Shown here piece after piece: positions 1-7,945 of a DNA stretch of 64,000 nucleotides. Position 1 is the first letter of the stretch. Each line of letters begins with the position of its first letter. The notes below the pieces were generated by a model. The model was not told the DNA's origin and did not search any database. It worked only from the letters and a program-made list of their open reading frames with translations. The position numbers were made by a program, and so were the translations under genes. Source of the stretch: Betaproteobacteria bacterium HGW-Betaproteobacteria-11 (lineage in GTDB: Bacteria > Pseudomonadota > Gammaproteobacteria > Burkholderiales > Rhodocyclaceae); contig PHCV01000010.1 of NCBI GenBank assembly GCA_002842395.1, forward strand, positions 1-64,000. Reading direction: 5' to 3'.

Positions 1-20
1 TGCGGGGGCAGGCAACTCCG

Positions 21-92
21 CTTCGCGGCGGGCGAAGCGGGAATCCATGAAGATCAACGCGCTGGATGCCCGCTTGCGCGGGCATGACGACT
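21..92. repeat. Intergenic palindromic repeat with two GCGGG arms
   Basis: The stretch carries GCGGGAATCCATGAA on the left and CTGGATGCCCGC, TTGC, GCGGGCATGACGA on the right. The right half forms a perfect 8-bp stem (66-73 with 78-85) with a TTGC loop. This arm arrangement resembles the small palindromic repeats common between genes in beta- and gammaproteobacteria. The left boundary is uncertain. No coding frame here has support. Confidence 0.6.
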
Positions 93-123
93 TGTTCAGC
101 GGTTCCCTTGGTAAACAACGGTA

Positions 124-148
124 TGAAAGTCGGCGCTGGTGGAACGCC
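124..148 (+). repeat. Dispersed 25-nt repeat, copy 1 (diverged tail)
   Basis: The core AAAGTCGGCGCTGG is intact and is followed by TGGAACGCC, which differs from the family tail YGAKACGGC. It lies between the palindromic repeat at 21-92 and the 3' end of the TonB-like gene, in intergenic DNA. Strand is given as the one reading AAAAGTCGGCGCTGG. Confidence 0.7.
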
Positions 149-234
149 GATGTTTACCGCCAGCCGCGCGGAACATGCTTTTATCATTGCGAGTGAAACC
201 ACGTCCGCCATTGACCGCAGACCCGTGCAGCGAA

Positions 235-1065
235 TCACTCCATGCAATCCTGCCCGCCGAAGCTGCGAGAGAAGCCGCTGCCCGCCCCCGGTTGTGTAGC
301 GACACACATCTGGATCGTGAGTTTCGAGGTCGTGGCACGAAAATCGGCCGGCAAGACTGCGAAAGGCGAAGCACGCGCGACGACCGCCCGCACGTATTCG
401 ATTTCCGCCTGCTGATTGGCGGCCCGCAAAACGTGGAAAGCCGTGACCGAGCCATCGACGCCGATGGCAATCTCGACCAGAGCCTTGCCATATCCGGCCG
501 AGGTCTCGGGACGTTTGACGGAACGAGCACTCTGGTTCATCTTGTTGATGAACGCATCGAAATAAAGATCGAGGCTGATCCGTTCGATCGGTTTGCCCTT
601 GGTTGGGGACGACCGGAGTGACGCGCCCCTGTCGCCGTTCTCCTGTTCATAGGCCTCCCCCGCTTTCCCCGCTGCGGCAAGTGCCTGTTGCGCGAGCTCC
701 CGGCCCGAGCGCGGCTTGGGTTTCCTGGCCAGCGTGCCGAGAAAATCAGCCATTTCGGCGCGCTCGGCGCGCGACCATTTCCTGGCCGCCCACAACCCAT
801 GCGCAGGCGATGTCTTGCGTGTCTCCTGCCGCGGCGTCGCCACAGGCATTTGCGGCTCGCCGCCACGCTCGGCGCGCGGGCGGGCAAGTTGGGCCTCAAG
901 CCGCGCTTGCGTTGCACCTCGTTGCGTGGACGAAGCCATCCGCTGGGGCAAGTTCACATGAACAAACAGCACGACCAGGTGAAGCAGCAGCGAGAGCGCG
1001 AACGCAATCCGCAGCGACCCCGTCCGGCGCACCGCGCGCACTGTTGGCGACAAGCTGGATGACAT
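235..1065 (-). CDS. TonB-like energy transducer / TonB C-terminal-type protein
   Basis: This 276-residue protein has a basic N-terminus, one membrane-spanning segment at about residues 19-38 (rich in Leu/Val), and a long Ala/Arg/Pro-rich linker to about residue 165. The C-terminal domain has the TonB-like pattern: a repeated-sounding 'VEIAIGVDGSVTAFHVLRA' stretch followed by a helix and 'LTIQMCVA'. That layout suggests a periplasmic protein anchored in the inner membrane that contacts outer-membrane partners. No exbB, exbD or receptor gene is visible nearby, so the partner is unknown. It could instead be a TolA-like protein. The start ATG is at 1065, and the gene diverges from the permease at 1223. 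Confidence 0.6.
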   Translation of the reverse strand: MSSSLSPTVRAVRRTGSLRIAFALSLLLHLVVLFVHVNLPQRMASSTQRGATQARLEAQLARPRAERGGEPQMPVATPRQETRKTSPAHGLWAARKWSRAERAEMADFLGTLARKPKPRSGRELAQQALAAAGKAGEAYEQENGDRGASLRSSPTKGKPIERISLDLYFDAFINKMNQSARSVKRPETSAGYGKALVEIAIGVDGSVTAFHVLRAANQQAEIEYVRAVVARASPFAVLPADFRATTSKLTIQMCVATQPGAGSGFSRSFGGQDCME

Positions 1066-1222
1066 CGATGCCAGGTCAGGGATGGATCATGGGGGTCTGA
1101 TTATCGCAGGCGCGGACACGACGCCTTGCGCCGAAAACGTCGAAAAACGGGAAACCGGCGAAACATGGGCGCATGGCCCTAAAATCGGCGCCTGCATGAC
1201 CCACCTGCCGAGGACCGCATCA

Positions 1223-2623
1223 ATGGAAATATTCCGCACCAAACTCACCACGCCTGACGATTTTCGTGAGAGTGGCCTCAAGCGCTGCCTGTCGGCCTTC
1301 GATCTGACGTTGCTGGGCATCGGCGCGATCATCGGCACCGGTATTTTCGTTCTCACCGGCATCGCCGCGGCCACCCAGTCCGGCCCGGCCGTGGTGTTGT
1401 CTTTCGTCGTCGCCGGCTTCGCCTGTGCCTTCGCCGCCCTGGCTTATTCGGAGCTGGCTGCCGCCGTGGGAGGCTGCGGCAGCGCCTACGGCTACAGCTA
1501 TGTGGCCTTCGGCGAGTTCGTGGCCTGGATGATCGGCTGGGATCTGATCCTCGAATATGCGGTATCGGTTGCGGCAGTGGCCAACGGCTGGTCGGGCTAT
1601 TTCAATAACGCCATGAAGGCCATGGGTTTCATGCTGCCCGAGGCGCTGACCAAGGCGCCCTCCGTCGGCGGACTGATCAACTTGCCCGCCGCCGCCATCA
1701 TCCTGATCCTGATGGGGTTGTTGATCGCGGGAGTACGGGAACTGGCCCGCACCAACATGGCCATGGTGATCGTCAAGCTGCTGACCATTTCGGTGTTCGT
1801 CGGCATTGCGGCGTTCAACGTCGAGCCGGCCAACTGGCATCCCTTCATGCCTTTCGGCTGGTTCGAGCATGACGCGACCGGTCGCCCGGTGGGCGTGCTC
1901 GCGGGAGCATCCATCGTGTTTTTTGCCTATGTCGGCTTCGACGCCGTATCCACCGCCGCCGAGGAAGCGAAGAATCCCCAGCGCGATGTGCCGATCGGCA
2001 TCATCGGCTCCCTGGTGTTCTGCACCGTGATTTACATCGTCGTCGCGGGCCTGTTGACCGGAGTGGTGCCCTATACCGAACTCAACGTTTCCTCCCCCGT
2101 CGCTCACGCCCTGCAACTGATGGGTTACAACTGGGCTTCCGCCTTGGTGGCAACGGGTGTCATCACCGGTCTCACCACGGTCATGCTGGTACTGTATTAC
2201 GGCCTTACCCGGATCATTTTTTCGATGTCGCGGGACGGTCTGCTATCGCCGATCTTCTCCAAGGTCAATCCGAAGACCCATACCCCGGTGCGGGTGATCG
2301 TGGTCTGCGGCGTGGTGATGTCCCTGGTGGCAGGGCTTATTCCGCTGGGTGAACTGGCCGAACTGGTGAACATCGGGACACTGGCCGCCTTCGTTCTGAT
2401 GTGCTTCGGCATCATCGTCCTGCGCATTCGCCAGCCCCATCTCAAGCGGCCGTTCAGGCTGCCTTACCACCCGCTCATACCCACCCTGGGCATGCTCTCC
2501 TGCGGGGCTCTGATGGCCTTCCTGCCCGCTATCACCTGGCTGCGTTTCGTGGTCTGGCTGGTGATCGGGATGATCATTTATTTTTCATATTCCTTCAGCC
2601 ACAGCAAGCTCGCCGGAAAATAA
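1223..2623 (+). CDS. APC-superfamily amino-acid permease (cationic amino-acid transporter type)
   Basis: A 466-residue inner-membrane protein with about twelve hydrophobic segments. The N-terminal 'LLGIGAIIGTGIFVLTG' is the glycine-rich first helix of the amino acid/polyamine/organocation superfamily, and 'FAYVGFDAVSTAAEEAKNP' in the middle is typical of the cationic amino-acid transporter (YfnA/CAT-like) branch. The open frame runs upstream to 1082, but the start at 1223 follows a GAGG ribosome-binding site at about 9 bases and gives the usual family N-terminus; the extra 47 residues look non-coding. The substrate cannot be read from the sequence. It stands alone and ends 12 bases before the tRNA-Leu on the other strand. 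Confidence 0.85.
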   Translation: MEIFRTKLTTPDDFRESGLKRCLSAFDLTLLGIGAIIGTGIFVLTGIAAATQSGPAVVLSFVVAGFACAFAALAYSELAAAVGGCGSAYGYSYVAFGEFVAWMIGWDLILEYAVSVAAVANGWSGYFNNAMKAMGFMLPEALTKAPSVGGLINLPAAAIILILMGLLIAGVRELARTNMAMVIVKLLTISVFVGIAAFNVEPANWHPFMPFGWFEHDATGRPVGVLAGASIVFFAYVGFDAVSTAAEEAKNPQRDVPIGIIGSLVFCTVIYIVVAGLLTGVVPYTELNVSSPVAHALQLMGYNWASALVATGVITGLTTVMLVLYYGLTRIIFSMSRDGLLSPIFSKVNPKTHTPVRVIVVCGVVMSLVAGLIPLGELAELVNIGTLAAFVLMCFGIIVLRIRQPHLKRPFRLPYHPLIPTLGMLSCGALMAFLPAITWLRFVVWLVIGMIIYFSYSFSHSKLAGK

Positions 2624-2635
2624 ACACGGACCTAC

Positions 2636-2722
2636 TGGTGCCCGGAGCCGGATTTGAACCGGCATGGCCTTGCGGCCGAGGGATTTTAAGTCCCTTGTGT
2701 CTACCTGTTTCACCATCCGGGC
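2636..2722 (-). tRNA. leuZ: tRNA-Leu (anticodon UAA)
   Basis: Read on the minus strand the gene begins GCCCGGATGGTG and ends TCCGGGCACCA, giving a complete acceptor stem with encoded CCA. The anticodon stem GGGA/TCCC encloses the loop CTTAAAA, so the anticodon is UAA. A long variable arm and the T-arm GGTTCAAATCC confirm a class II leucine tRNA of 87 nt. In E. coli the equivalent gene directly follows tRNA-Gly and tRNA-Cys behind pgsA; here those two lie about 14.5 kb upstream on the same strand. Confidence 0.97.
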
Positions 2723-2835
2723 GGGAAGGCAGGGAAGGCGCGCATTGTACCGTTCTGGAGCATCCATGCGATGTTTCGAGGGTGCGGCGCGGATATCGGT
2801 TCGCGCAGGAAAACCGTGCGGCAACCGGCCTCGTC

Positions 2836-2860
2836 GCCGTCTCGCCAGCGCCGACTTTTT
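2836..2860 (-). repeat. Dispersed 25-nt repeat, copy 2 (fused to thiolase stop codon)
   Basis: On the minus strand it reads AAAAAGTCGGCGCTGG then CGAGACGGC, a perfect family member. The thiolase TAA stop uses the first two A residues of the repeat, so the element begins in the stop codon itself. Confidence 0.9.
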
Positions 2861-4064
2861 ACAAGCGCTCGAAAATCCCCGCCGCGCCCATGCCGGTGCC
2901 AATGCACATGGTCACCATGCCATAGCGGCCACTAGTACGCCGCAGGCCATGCGTCACGGTGGCCGTGCGAATGGCGCCGGTGGCACCCAGCGGATGCCCG
3001 AGAGCAATCGCGCCACCCAGCGGATTCACTTTTTCAGGATTCAGACCCAGTTCGCGCATCACCGCCAGAGACTGCGCGGCAAAGGCTTCATTGAGTTCGA
3101 TCCAGTCGAGCTCATCCTGGCGAATGCCTGTCTGCTGCAACACCTTCGGGATCGCGGCGATGGGGCCGATACCCATGATTTCCGGCGGCACGCCTGCCAC
3201 CGCGAAGCCGACGAAGCGCGCCAGCGGCGCAAGGCCGAGTTCCTTGAGCACCGGTTCCGAAACCAGCAGCACGGCCGCGGCGCCATCCGACATCTGCGAA
3301 GAATTGCCGGCGGTCACCGAGCCGCGGGCGTGGAATACCGGCTTGAGTTTGGCCAGCTTGTCGGGCGCGGAATCCGCTCGCGGCCCTTCGTCGGTATCGG
3401 CCATGCGCTGACGAATCTTCACCGTGCCGGAGGCCAGATCGGGCAGATGCTCGCGAATCGGATAGGGTGTGGTTTCGGCCCTGAAATGACCGGCGGCGAT
3501 TGCGGCACAGGCCTTCTGGTGCGAGGCCAGGGCAAAGGCGTCCTGGTCTTCGCGACTGATTTTCCACTGGCTGGCCACCTTCTCGGCGGTCAGACCCATG
3601 CCGTAGGCGATGCCGATGTTTTCAGGCTGGGCGAACACTGCCGGGTTGAGCGCCACCTTGTTGCCCATGATCTGCGGCATGGCGCTCATCGATTCGGCGC
3701 CGGCGGCGATCATCACATCGGCCAGTCCGAGGCGAATCTGGTCGGCGGCATTGGCCACGGCCTGCAAGCCCGAGGAACAGAAGCGGTTGATGGTGATGCC
3801 CGGCACGGTATTGGGCAAGCCCGCCAGAAGCAGACCAATGCGGGCGACGTTCATGCCCTGCTCGGCTTCCGGCATGGCGCAGCCGACGATGACATCGCCG
3901 ATCCGTGCCGGATCGAGTCCCGGCGCCTGATCCATCACCGCACGAATGGCGTGGGCGAGCATGTCGTCCGGGCGCACGTTCCTGAACATGCCGTTGCGCC
4001 GCGCTACCGGCAGGCGACTGGCGGCGACGATGTAGGCATCCCGAATCTGTCGTGTGTTTGTCAT
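2859..4064 (-). CDS. fadA: Acetyl-CoA C-acyltransferase (thiolase)
   Basis: A 401-residue thiolase that cleaves 3-ketoacyl-CoA with CoA in the last step of beta-oxidation. The nucleophilic cysteine is in 'NRFCSSGLQ' (about Cys96), the catalytic histidine in 'GHPLGATGA' (about His357), and the second cysteine in 'CIGTGMGAAG' (about Cys387). Length matches degradative thiolases. It starts 14 bases after the FadN-type gene, so the two form an operon supplying the consecutive hydratase, dehydrogenase and thiolase steps. The stop codon overlaps a copy of the dispersed repeat. The precise orthologue (FadA, FadI or a paralogue) is not certain, so the symbol is by function. Confidence 0.9.
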   Translation of the reverse strand: MTNTRQIRDAYIVAASRLPVARRNGMFRNVRPDDMLAHAIRAVMDQAPGLDPARIGDVIVGCAMPEAEQGMNVARIGLLLAGLPNTVPGITINRFCSSGLQAVANAADQIRLGLADVMIAAGAESMSAMPQIMGNKVALNPAVFAQPENIGIAYGMGLTAEKVASQWKISREDQDAFALASHQKACAAIAAGHFRAETTPYPIREHLPDLASGTVKIRQRMADTDEGPRADSAPDKLAKLKPVFHARGSVTAGNSSQMSDGAAAVLLVSEPVLKELGLAPLARFVGFAVAGVPPEIMGIGPIAAIPKVLQQTGIRQDELDWIELNEAFAAQSLAVMRELGLNPEKVNPLGGAIALGHPLGATGAIRTATVTHGLRRTSGRYGMVTMCIGTGMGAAGIFERL

Positions 4065-4078
4065 TTGTCTGGCCTTAT

Positions 4079-6478
4079 TCAGTTGCGCAAGGGTTTGCCG
4101 GTTTCCATCATCTGCGCGATGCGCGCCTGGGTTTCCGGCGTTCTCAGGAGCTTCATGAACTCCTGCCGCTCGACCGCGAGCAGCCAGTCTTCATCGACCC
4201 GGCTACCGGCTTCCACCTCGCCACCACACAGCGCCACCGCCGCGGCACGCGCGACCTTATAGTCGTGCGCGGAGATCATCGCGCCCTCCTTCATGTTGAC
4301 CAGCATCATCTCGAAATTGGCGATGCCGGTCCGCCCGGCCACCGGAATGTCGCGTGCCTTGAGCGGCGGCGCGTAACCCGCCTCGGCCAGCGCCCGTGCC
4401 TCACGCAGGGCGACATGGAGCAGCTCGTGCGCATTGAACAGGACGGTATCCGAAGGACGCGCAAAGCCGTAGTCGATCGCTTCCTCCGCACTCTTGCTTA
4501 CCTTGGCCATGGCAATCGCCTGGAATACCGGCTGCAGGAAATTCATCACCTCGCCGGGCGTTGCCGATTGCGCCGCCCAGGCTGCCGCGCGCAGGGCGAA
4601 TTCCTTGCAGCCACCACCCCCCGGGATCAGTCCGACGCCGGCCTCGACCAGGCCGATGTAGCTCTCCAGCGCCAGCACGCGATGGCCGGCATGCATCACG
4701 AACTCGCAGCCACCACCCAGCGCCATGCCCTGCACCGCGGCCACCACCGGCACCTGGGCGTATTTGAAGGCGAGCGAGGCACGCTGGAATTTGGCGATGG
4801 TCTGCTCCAGCATCTCGAACTGCCCGGCCGCACAGGCCGTGCCGATCTGCTTGAGATTGGCGCCCACCGCAAACGGCGCCTGATGCCAGACGACCACGCC
4901 GTCGAGCGTGCGCTCGGCAAGCTCCACCGCGGCCAGCACGCCATCGAGCACCTCATCGCCGATGGCATGCATCTTCGACTTGAAGGAAAGGATGCCGATG
5001 CCGGCATCGATCTCCGGCAGCACCCACAGCCGCACGCCTTCGTTCTCGAACAATGTCTGCCCGGATTTTTCCGGCGTTCCCGCCGTCTCGCCAAGCACGA
5101 CTTCCGGGAAGATCTGGCGCCGATACACAGGCAGGACGGAACGCGGTGCATACTCGCCACGCGCGGCCGACCAGGAGCCTTGCGCGGCATGTACGCCACC
5201 GCGACCATCGGCAGTGACCCAGGCCGGCAGGGGTGCCGTACTCAGTGCCTTGCCGGATGCGATGTCGGCGGCGATCGCTTGCGCGATGGACTCCCAGCCC
5301 GCCGCCTGCCAGGTCTCGAGCGGCCCTTGCGCCCAGCCGAAGCCCCAGCGCAGCGCCAGATCGACGTCGCGGGCATTGTCTGCGATGTGTTCCAGCTGCA
5401 CCGCGCAGTAGTGGAAGACATCGCGGAAGATCGCCCAGAGGAATTGCGCCTGCGGATGATTCGACCCGCGTAGCGCGGCGAACTTCTCCGCCGGACGACG
5501 CATCTTCAGCATCTCCTCGACCTCGGCGGCGACGCTCGCCTGCGCGGGCCGGTAATCGCGCTGTTGCAGATCGAGCACCTGGATTTCCTTGCCCTGCTTG
5601 CGGAAGATGCCACAGCGGGTTTTTTGTCCGAGCGCGCCCTGCCCGATCAAGGCTTCGAGCCAGGCCGGTACCGCGAAATGACGATGCCATGGGTCGTCCG
5701 GCAAGGTTTCCTGCATGGTGCGGATGACATGGGCCAGTGTGTCCAGCCCGACCACGTCGGCAGTGCGATAGGTGGCGCTCTTCGGGCGGCCGATCTTCGG
5801 CCCGGTCAGGGCGTCGACCTCATCGAAGCCGAGGCCGAAGGTCGCCGTATGGTGCATCACCGCCAGCATGGAAAACACACCGACCCGGTTGGCGATGAAA
5901 TTAGGCGTATCCAGGGCGCGGATCACGCCTTTGCCCAGCCGTGAGGTCAACCAGGTCTCCAGACGATCGAGCATCGCGGCATCGCTCGAGCGCGTGGCGA
6001 TGATTTCGACCAGATGCATGTAGCGCGGCGGATTGAAGAAATGGATGCCGCAGAAGCGCACGCGCGCCGGCTCCGGCAATCCTTCGGCGAGGACATTGAT
6101 CGAAAGGCCGGACGTATTGGAGGCCAGGATCGCCGCATCCGACAGGTGCGGCGCAATGCGGGCATAGAGCGCATGCTTCCAGTCCATCCGCTCGGCGATC
6201 GCTTCGATCACCAGGTCGCAGCCAGCCAGCAGCGGCAGGTGTTCGTCATAGTTGGCCGCCGCGATGTGGCGCAGCCGGCTCGCGCTGGCCAGCGGCGAGG
6301 GCTCGAGTTTCCTGAGCCCGTCGAGCGCCTTGTTCACCACCCCATTCTTGTCGCCTTCCTTTGCCGGCAGGTCGAACAGCAGCACCGGCACGCCGGCATT
6401 GGCCAGATGCGCCGCGATTTGCGCCCCCATCACACCGGCGCCCAACACCGCGGCTCGTTTGACGATCAGTTTGTTCAA
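4079..6478 (-). CDS. fadN: 3-hydroxyacyl-CoA dehydrogenase / enoyl-CoA hydratase (FadN-type)
   Basis: A 799-residue bifunctional beta-oxidation enzyme. The N-terminus has the NAD-binding glycine motif 'GAGVMG' (residues 13-18) and a 3-hydroxyacyl-CoA dehydrogenase domain to about residue 400. The enoyl-CoA hydratase/crotonase domain follows at about 500-700, with the oxyanion-hole stretch 'GMALGGGCEF' and 'EAGVGLIPGGGG'. This dehydrogenase-first order is that of Bacillus FadN and is the reverse of E. coli FadB. It sits between fadL and the thiolase gene in one minus-strand unit. A weak hairpin (7-bp arms at 508-514 and 519-525 of the 6.0-kb block, i.e. 6508-6525) lies just upstream. Confidence 0.9.
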   Translation of the reverse strand: MNKLIVKRAAVLGAGVMGAQIAAHLANAGVPVLLFDLPAKEGDKNGVVNKALDGLRKLEPSPLASASRLRHIAAANYDEHLPLLAGCDLVIEAIAERMDWKHALYARIAPHLSDAAILASNTSGLSINVLAEGLPEPARVRFCGIHFFNPPRYMHLVEIIATRSSDAAMLDRLETWLTSRLGKGVIRALDTPNFIANRVGVFSMLAVMHHTATFGLGFDEVDALTGPKIGRPKSATYRTADVVGLDTLAHVIRTMQETLPDDPWHRHFAVPAWLEALIGQGALGQKTRCGIFRKQGKEIQVLDLQQRDYRPAQASVAAEVEEMLKMRRPAEKFAALRGSNHPQAQFLWAIFRDVFHYCAVQLEHIADNARDVDLALRWGFGWAQGPLETWQAAGWESIAQAIAADIASGKALSTAPLPAWVTADGRGGVHAAQGSWSAARGEYAPRSVLPVYRRQIFPEVVLGETAGTPEKSGQTLFENEGVRLWVLPEIDAGIGILSFKSKMHAIGDEVLDGVLAAVELAERTLDGVVVWHQAPFAVGANLKQIGTACAAGQFEMLEQTIAKFQRASLAFKYAQVPVVAAVQGMALGGGCEFVMHAGHRVLALESYIGLVEAGVGLIPGGGGCKEFALRAAAWAAQSATPGEVMNFLQPVFQAIAMAKVSKSAEEAIDYGFARPSDTVLFNAHELLHVALREARALAEAGYAPPLKARDIPVAGRTGIANFEMMLVNMKEGAMISAHDYKVARAAAVALCGGEVEAGSRVDEDWLLAVERQEFMKLLRTPETQARIAQMMETGKPLRN

Positions 6479-6558
6479 GACGAACTCCTTCAGGTTTCAA
6501 CGATCACAGTCATCCTACGATGACTCACGCACGGCTCGCAGCCTGGTTTTTCAGATCA

Positions 6559-7818
6559 TCAGAAGTGCACGTTGTACTGCACGGACAACAAGTCGGCGCT
6601 CGTATCAAAATTGCCACGGACGGTTTGCGTGAACGGACCGCCAAAAGCTACCGTTCTTGCCGTCGGCGCATCTTTGAAGAAAATGTGGCTATAACCCAGA
6701 TCGAGTGTGCTTTGCGGCGAGAGTGTATAGCGAACACCGAAGGATAACCAGGTGCGATCGGAATCCGGCAGGGTCATGGTACGGTCGACATCGCTCGGCA
6801 CCGGGGTCTTGTCGTAGGCAACGCCAAAGCGCAGTCTCCACGCATCGTTCATCTGATAGTTGGCGCCGAGGCCGACGCGATAGGTATCGCGGAAGTTGTA
6901 ATCCAATGAAGTGATCCGCGCACCGGTGGTGCCGTTGTACACCACGATGCTCTTGATTGAACTCCAATACGTCCAGGTCGCATCGGCGAGCAGCTCCCAT
7001 CGGTCATTCAGCTTGTGCTGCAACGCCAGCGACAGATTATCCGGGGTTTCCAGTTCGGCCTTGATCGGACGATTGAGAACCAACCCTTGCACATTCTGCG
7101 TGCCTTCGAGATGGAACGTGATGCGCGAACGATAGGCCAGTCCAAGGCGGGTCTCGGGATTGAGCTGAAACAGAGCGCCAAGGTTGTAACCCCAGGCGGT
7201 ATCGTCGCCCTCGAGTGTACCGATACTCTGCGTCGCAGCACCAACCGGTATCATTTGCCGGAACTCAACTTCGTTTTTTGCGTAGTTGAGGCCGAATCCG
7301 AGCGAGACAGTATCATTCAGCCGGTAAGCAATCGAAGGGTTGAGGTTGATCTGCTTAAGCTCGGCAAAATAGCCGGAAAAGCGGCCGATGAAGGTTTCGT
7401 CATATTGGGTCTTGTTGCCGAAAGTCGGCGATAGTCCGACGCCGATACGCAAGCGCGGCGAGATGGAGTACGCATAGTACGCCGCAGGAATCAGCGCCGT
7501 GCCACCGCCATCGCCACCATTGGTGCCAAGCGGGAACCCGGTAGGCATCGCCGTCGTACCGGCGTTATTAAAATCGATCGAACGGTTAAGCACGGTGCCG
7601 GCGACGGACAGGCTGTGCCCTTCAGGCAGGTAGGTCATGCCGGCTGGATTAAAAAAAATCGTTCCAGCGTCTTCCGCTACAGCTGCGACACCGGCAAACG
7701 CATTGCCATTGCCGGAACCGTTCTGGTTTTGTAGTGCAAATCCAGCCGCACCCGCCGAACCGGCAAATGCGCCCATCAACAGCGCCGGAATCAGGCGCAA
7801 GGTATGTTGCTTCTTCAT
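6559..7818 (-). CDS. fadL: FadL-family long-chain fatty acid outer-membrane transporter
   Basis: A 419-residue outer-membrane beta-barrel. A signal peptide (basic start, hydrophobic core, AGA-like cleavage region about residue 25) is followed by 'AGFALQNQNGSGNGNAF' and 'DAGTIFFNPAGMTYL', the hallmark N-terminal hatch sequence of FadL/OmpP1/TodX proteins. The chain ends in Phe ('YNVHF'), as expected for barrel insertion. The frame is open further upstream, but the start at 7818 has a strong AAGGAGGAG ribosome-binding site and begins the signal peptide. It takes up long-chain fatty acids or other hydrophobic substrates, and its position between fadE and fadN fits that role. Confidence 0.92.
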   Translation of the reverse strand: MKKQHTLRLIPALLMGAFAGSAGAAGFALQNQNGSGNGNAFAGVAAVAEDAGTIFFNPAGMTYLPEGHSLSVAGTVLNRSIDFNNAGTTAMPTGFPLGTNGGDGGGTALIPAAYYAYSISPRLRIGVGLSPTFGNKTQYDETFIGRFSGYFAELKQINLNPSIAYRLNDTVSLGFGLNYAKNEVEFRQMIPVGAATQSIGTLEGDDTAWGYNLGALFQLNPETRLGLAYRSRITFHLEGTQNVQGLVLNRPIKAELETPDNLSLALQHKLNDRWELLADATWTYWSSIKSIVVYNGTTGARITSLDYNFRDTYRVGLGANYQMNDAWRLRFGVAYDKTPVPSDVDRTMTLPDSDRTWLSFGVRYTLSPQSTLDLGYSHIFFKDAPTARTVAFGGPFTQTVRGNFDTSADLLSVQYNVHF

Positions 7819-7945
7819 GGTGCTCTCCTCCTTCTCGTTGTTTTGCCGGGAATCCCGGTACTGCAAAACCCTGCTGCAACCACGCCGAGGCTCGAACTTA
7901 CACCTCTGACTGCTCGAACTCAAATCCCGCCCCCTTATCCCGCCC

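Noticed and set aside
1174-1200. AAAATCGGCGCCTGCATGACC upstream of the permease
   Set aside because: It shares only part of the core and none of the tail; chance in GC-rich DNA is likely.
1220-2116. 298-residue open frame antisense to the permease
   Set aside because: His/Gln/Gly-rich shadow of codon bias with no domain or ribosome-binding site.
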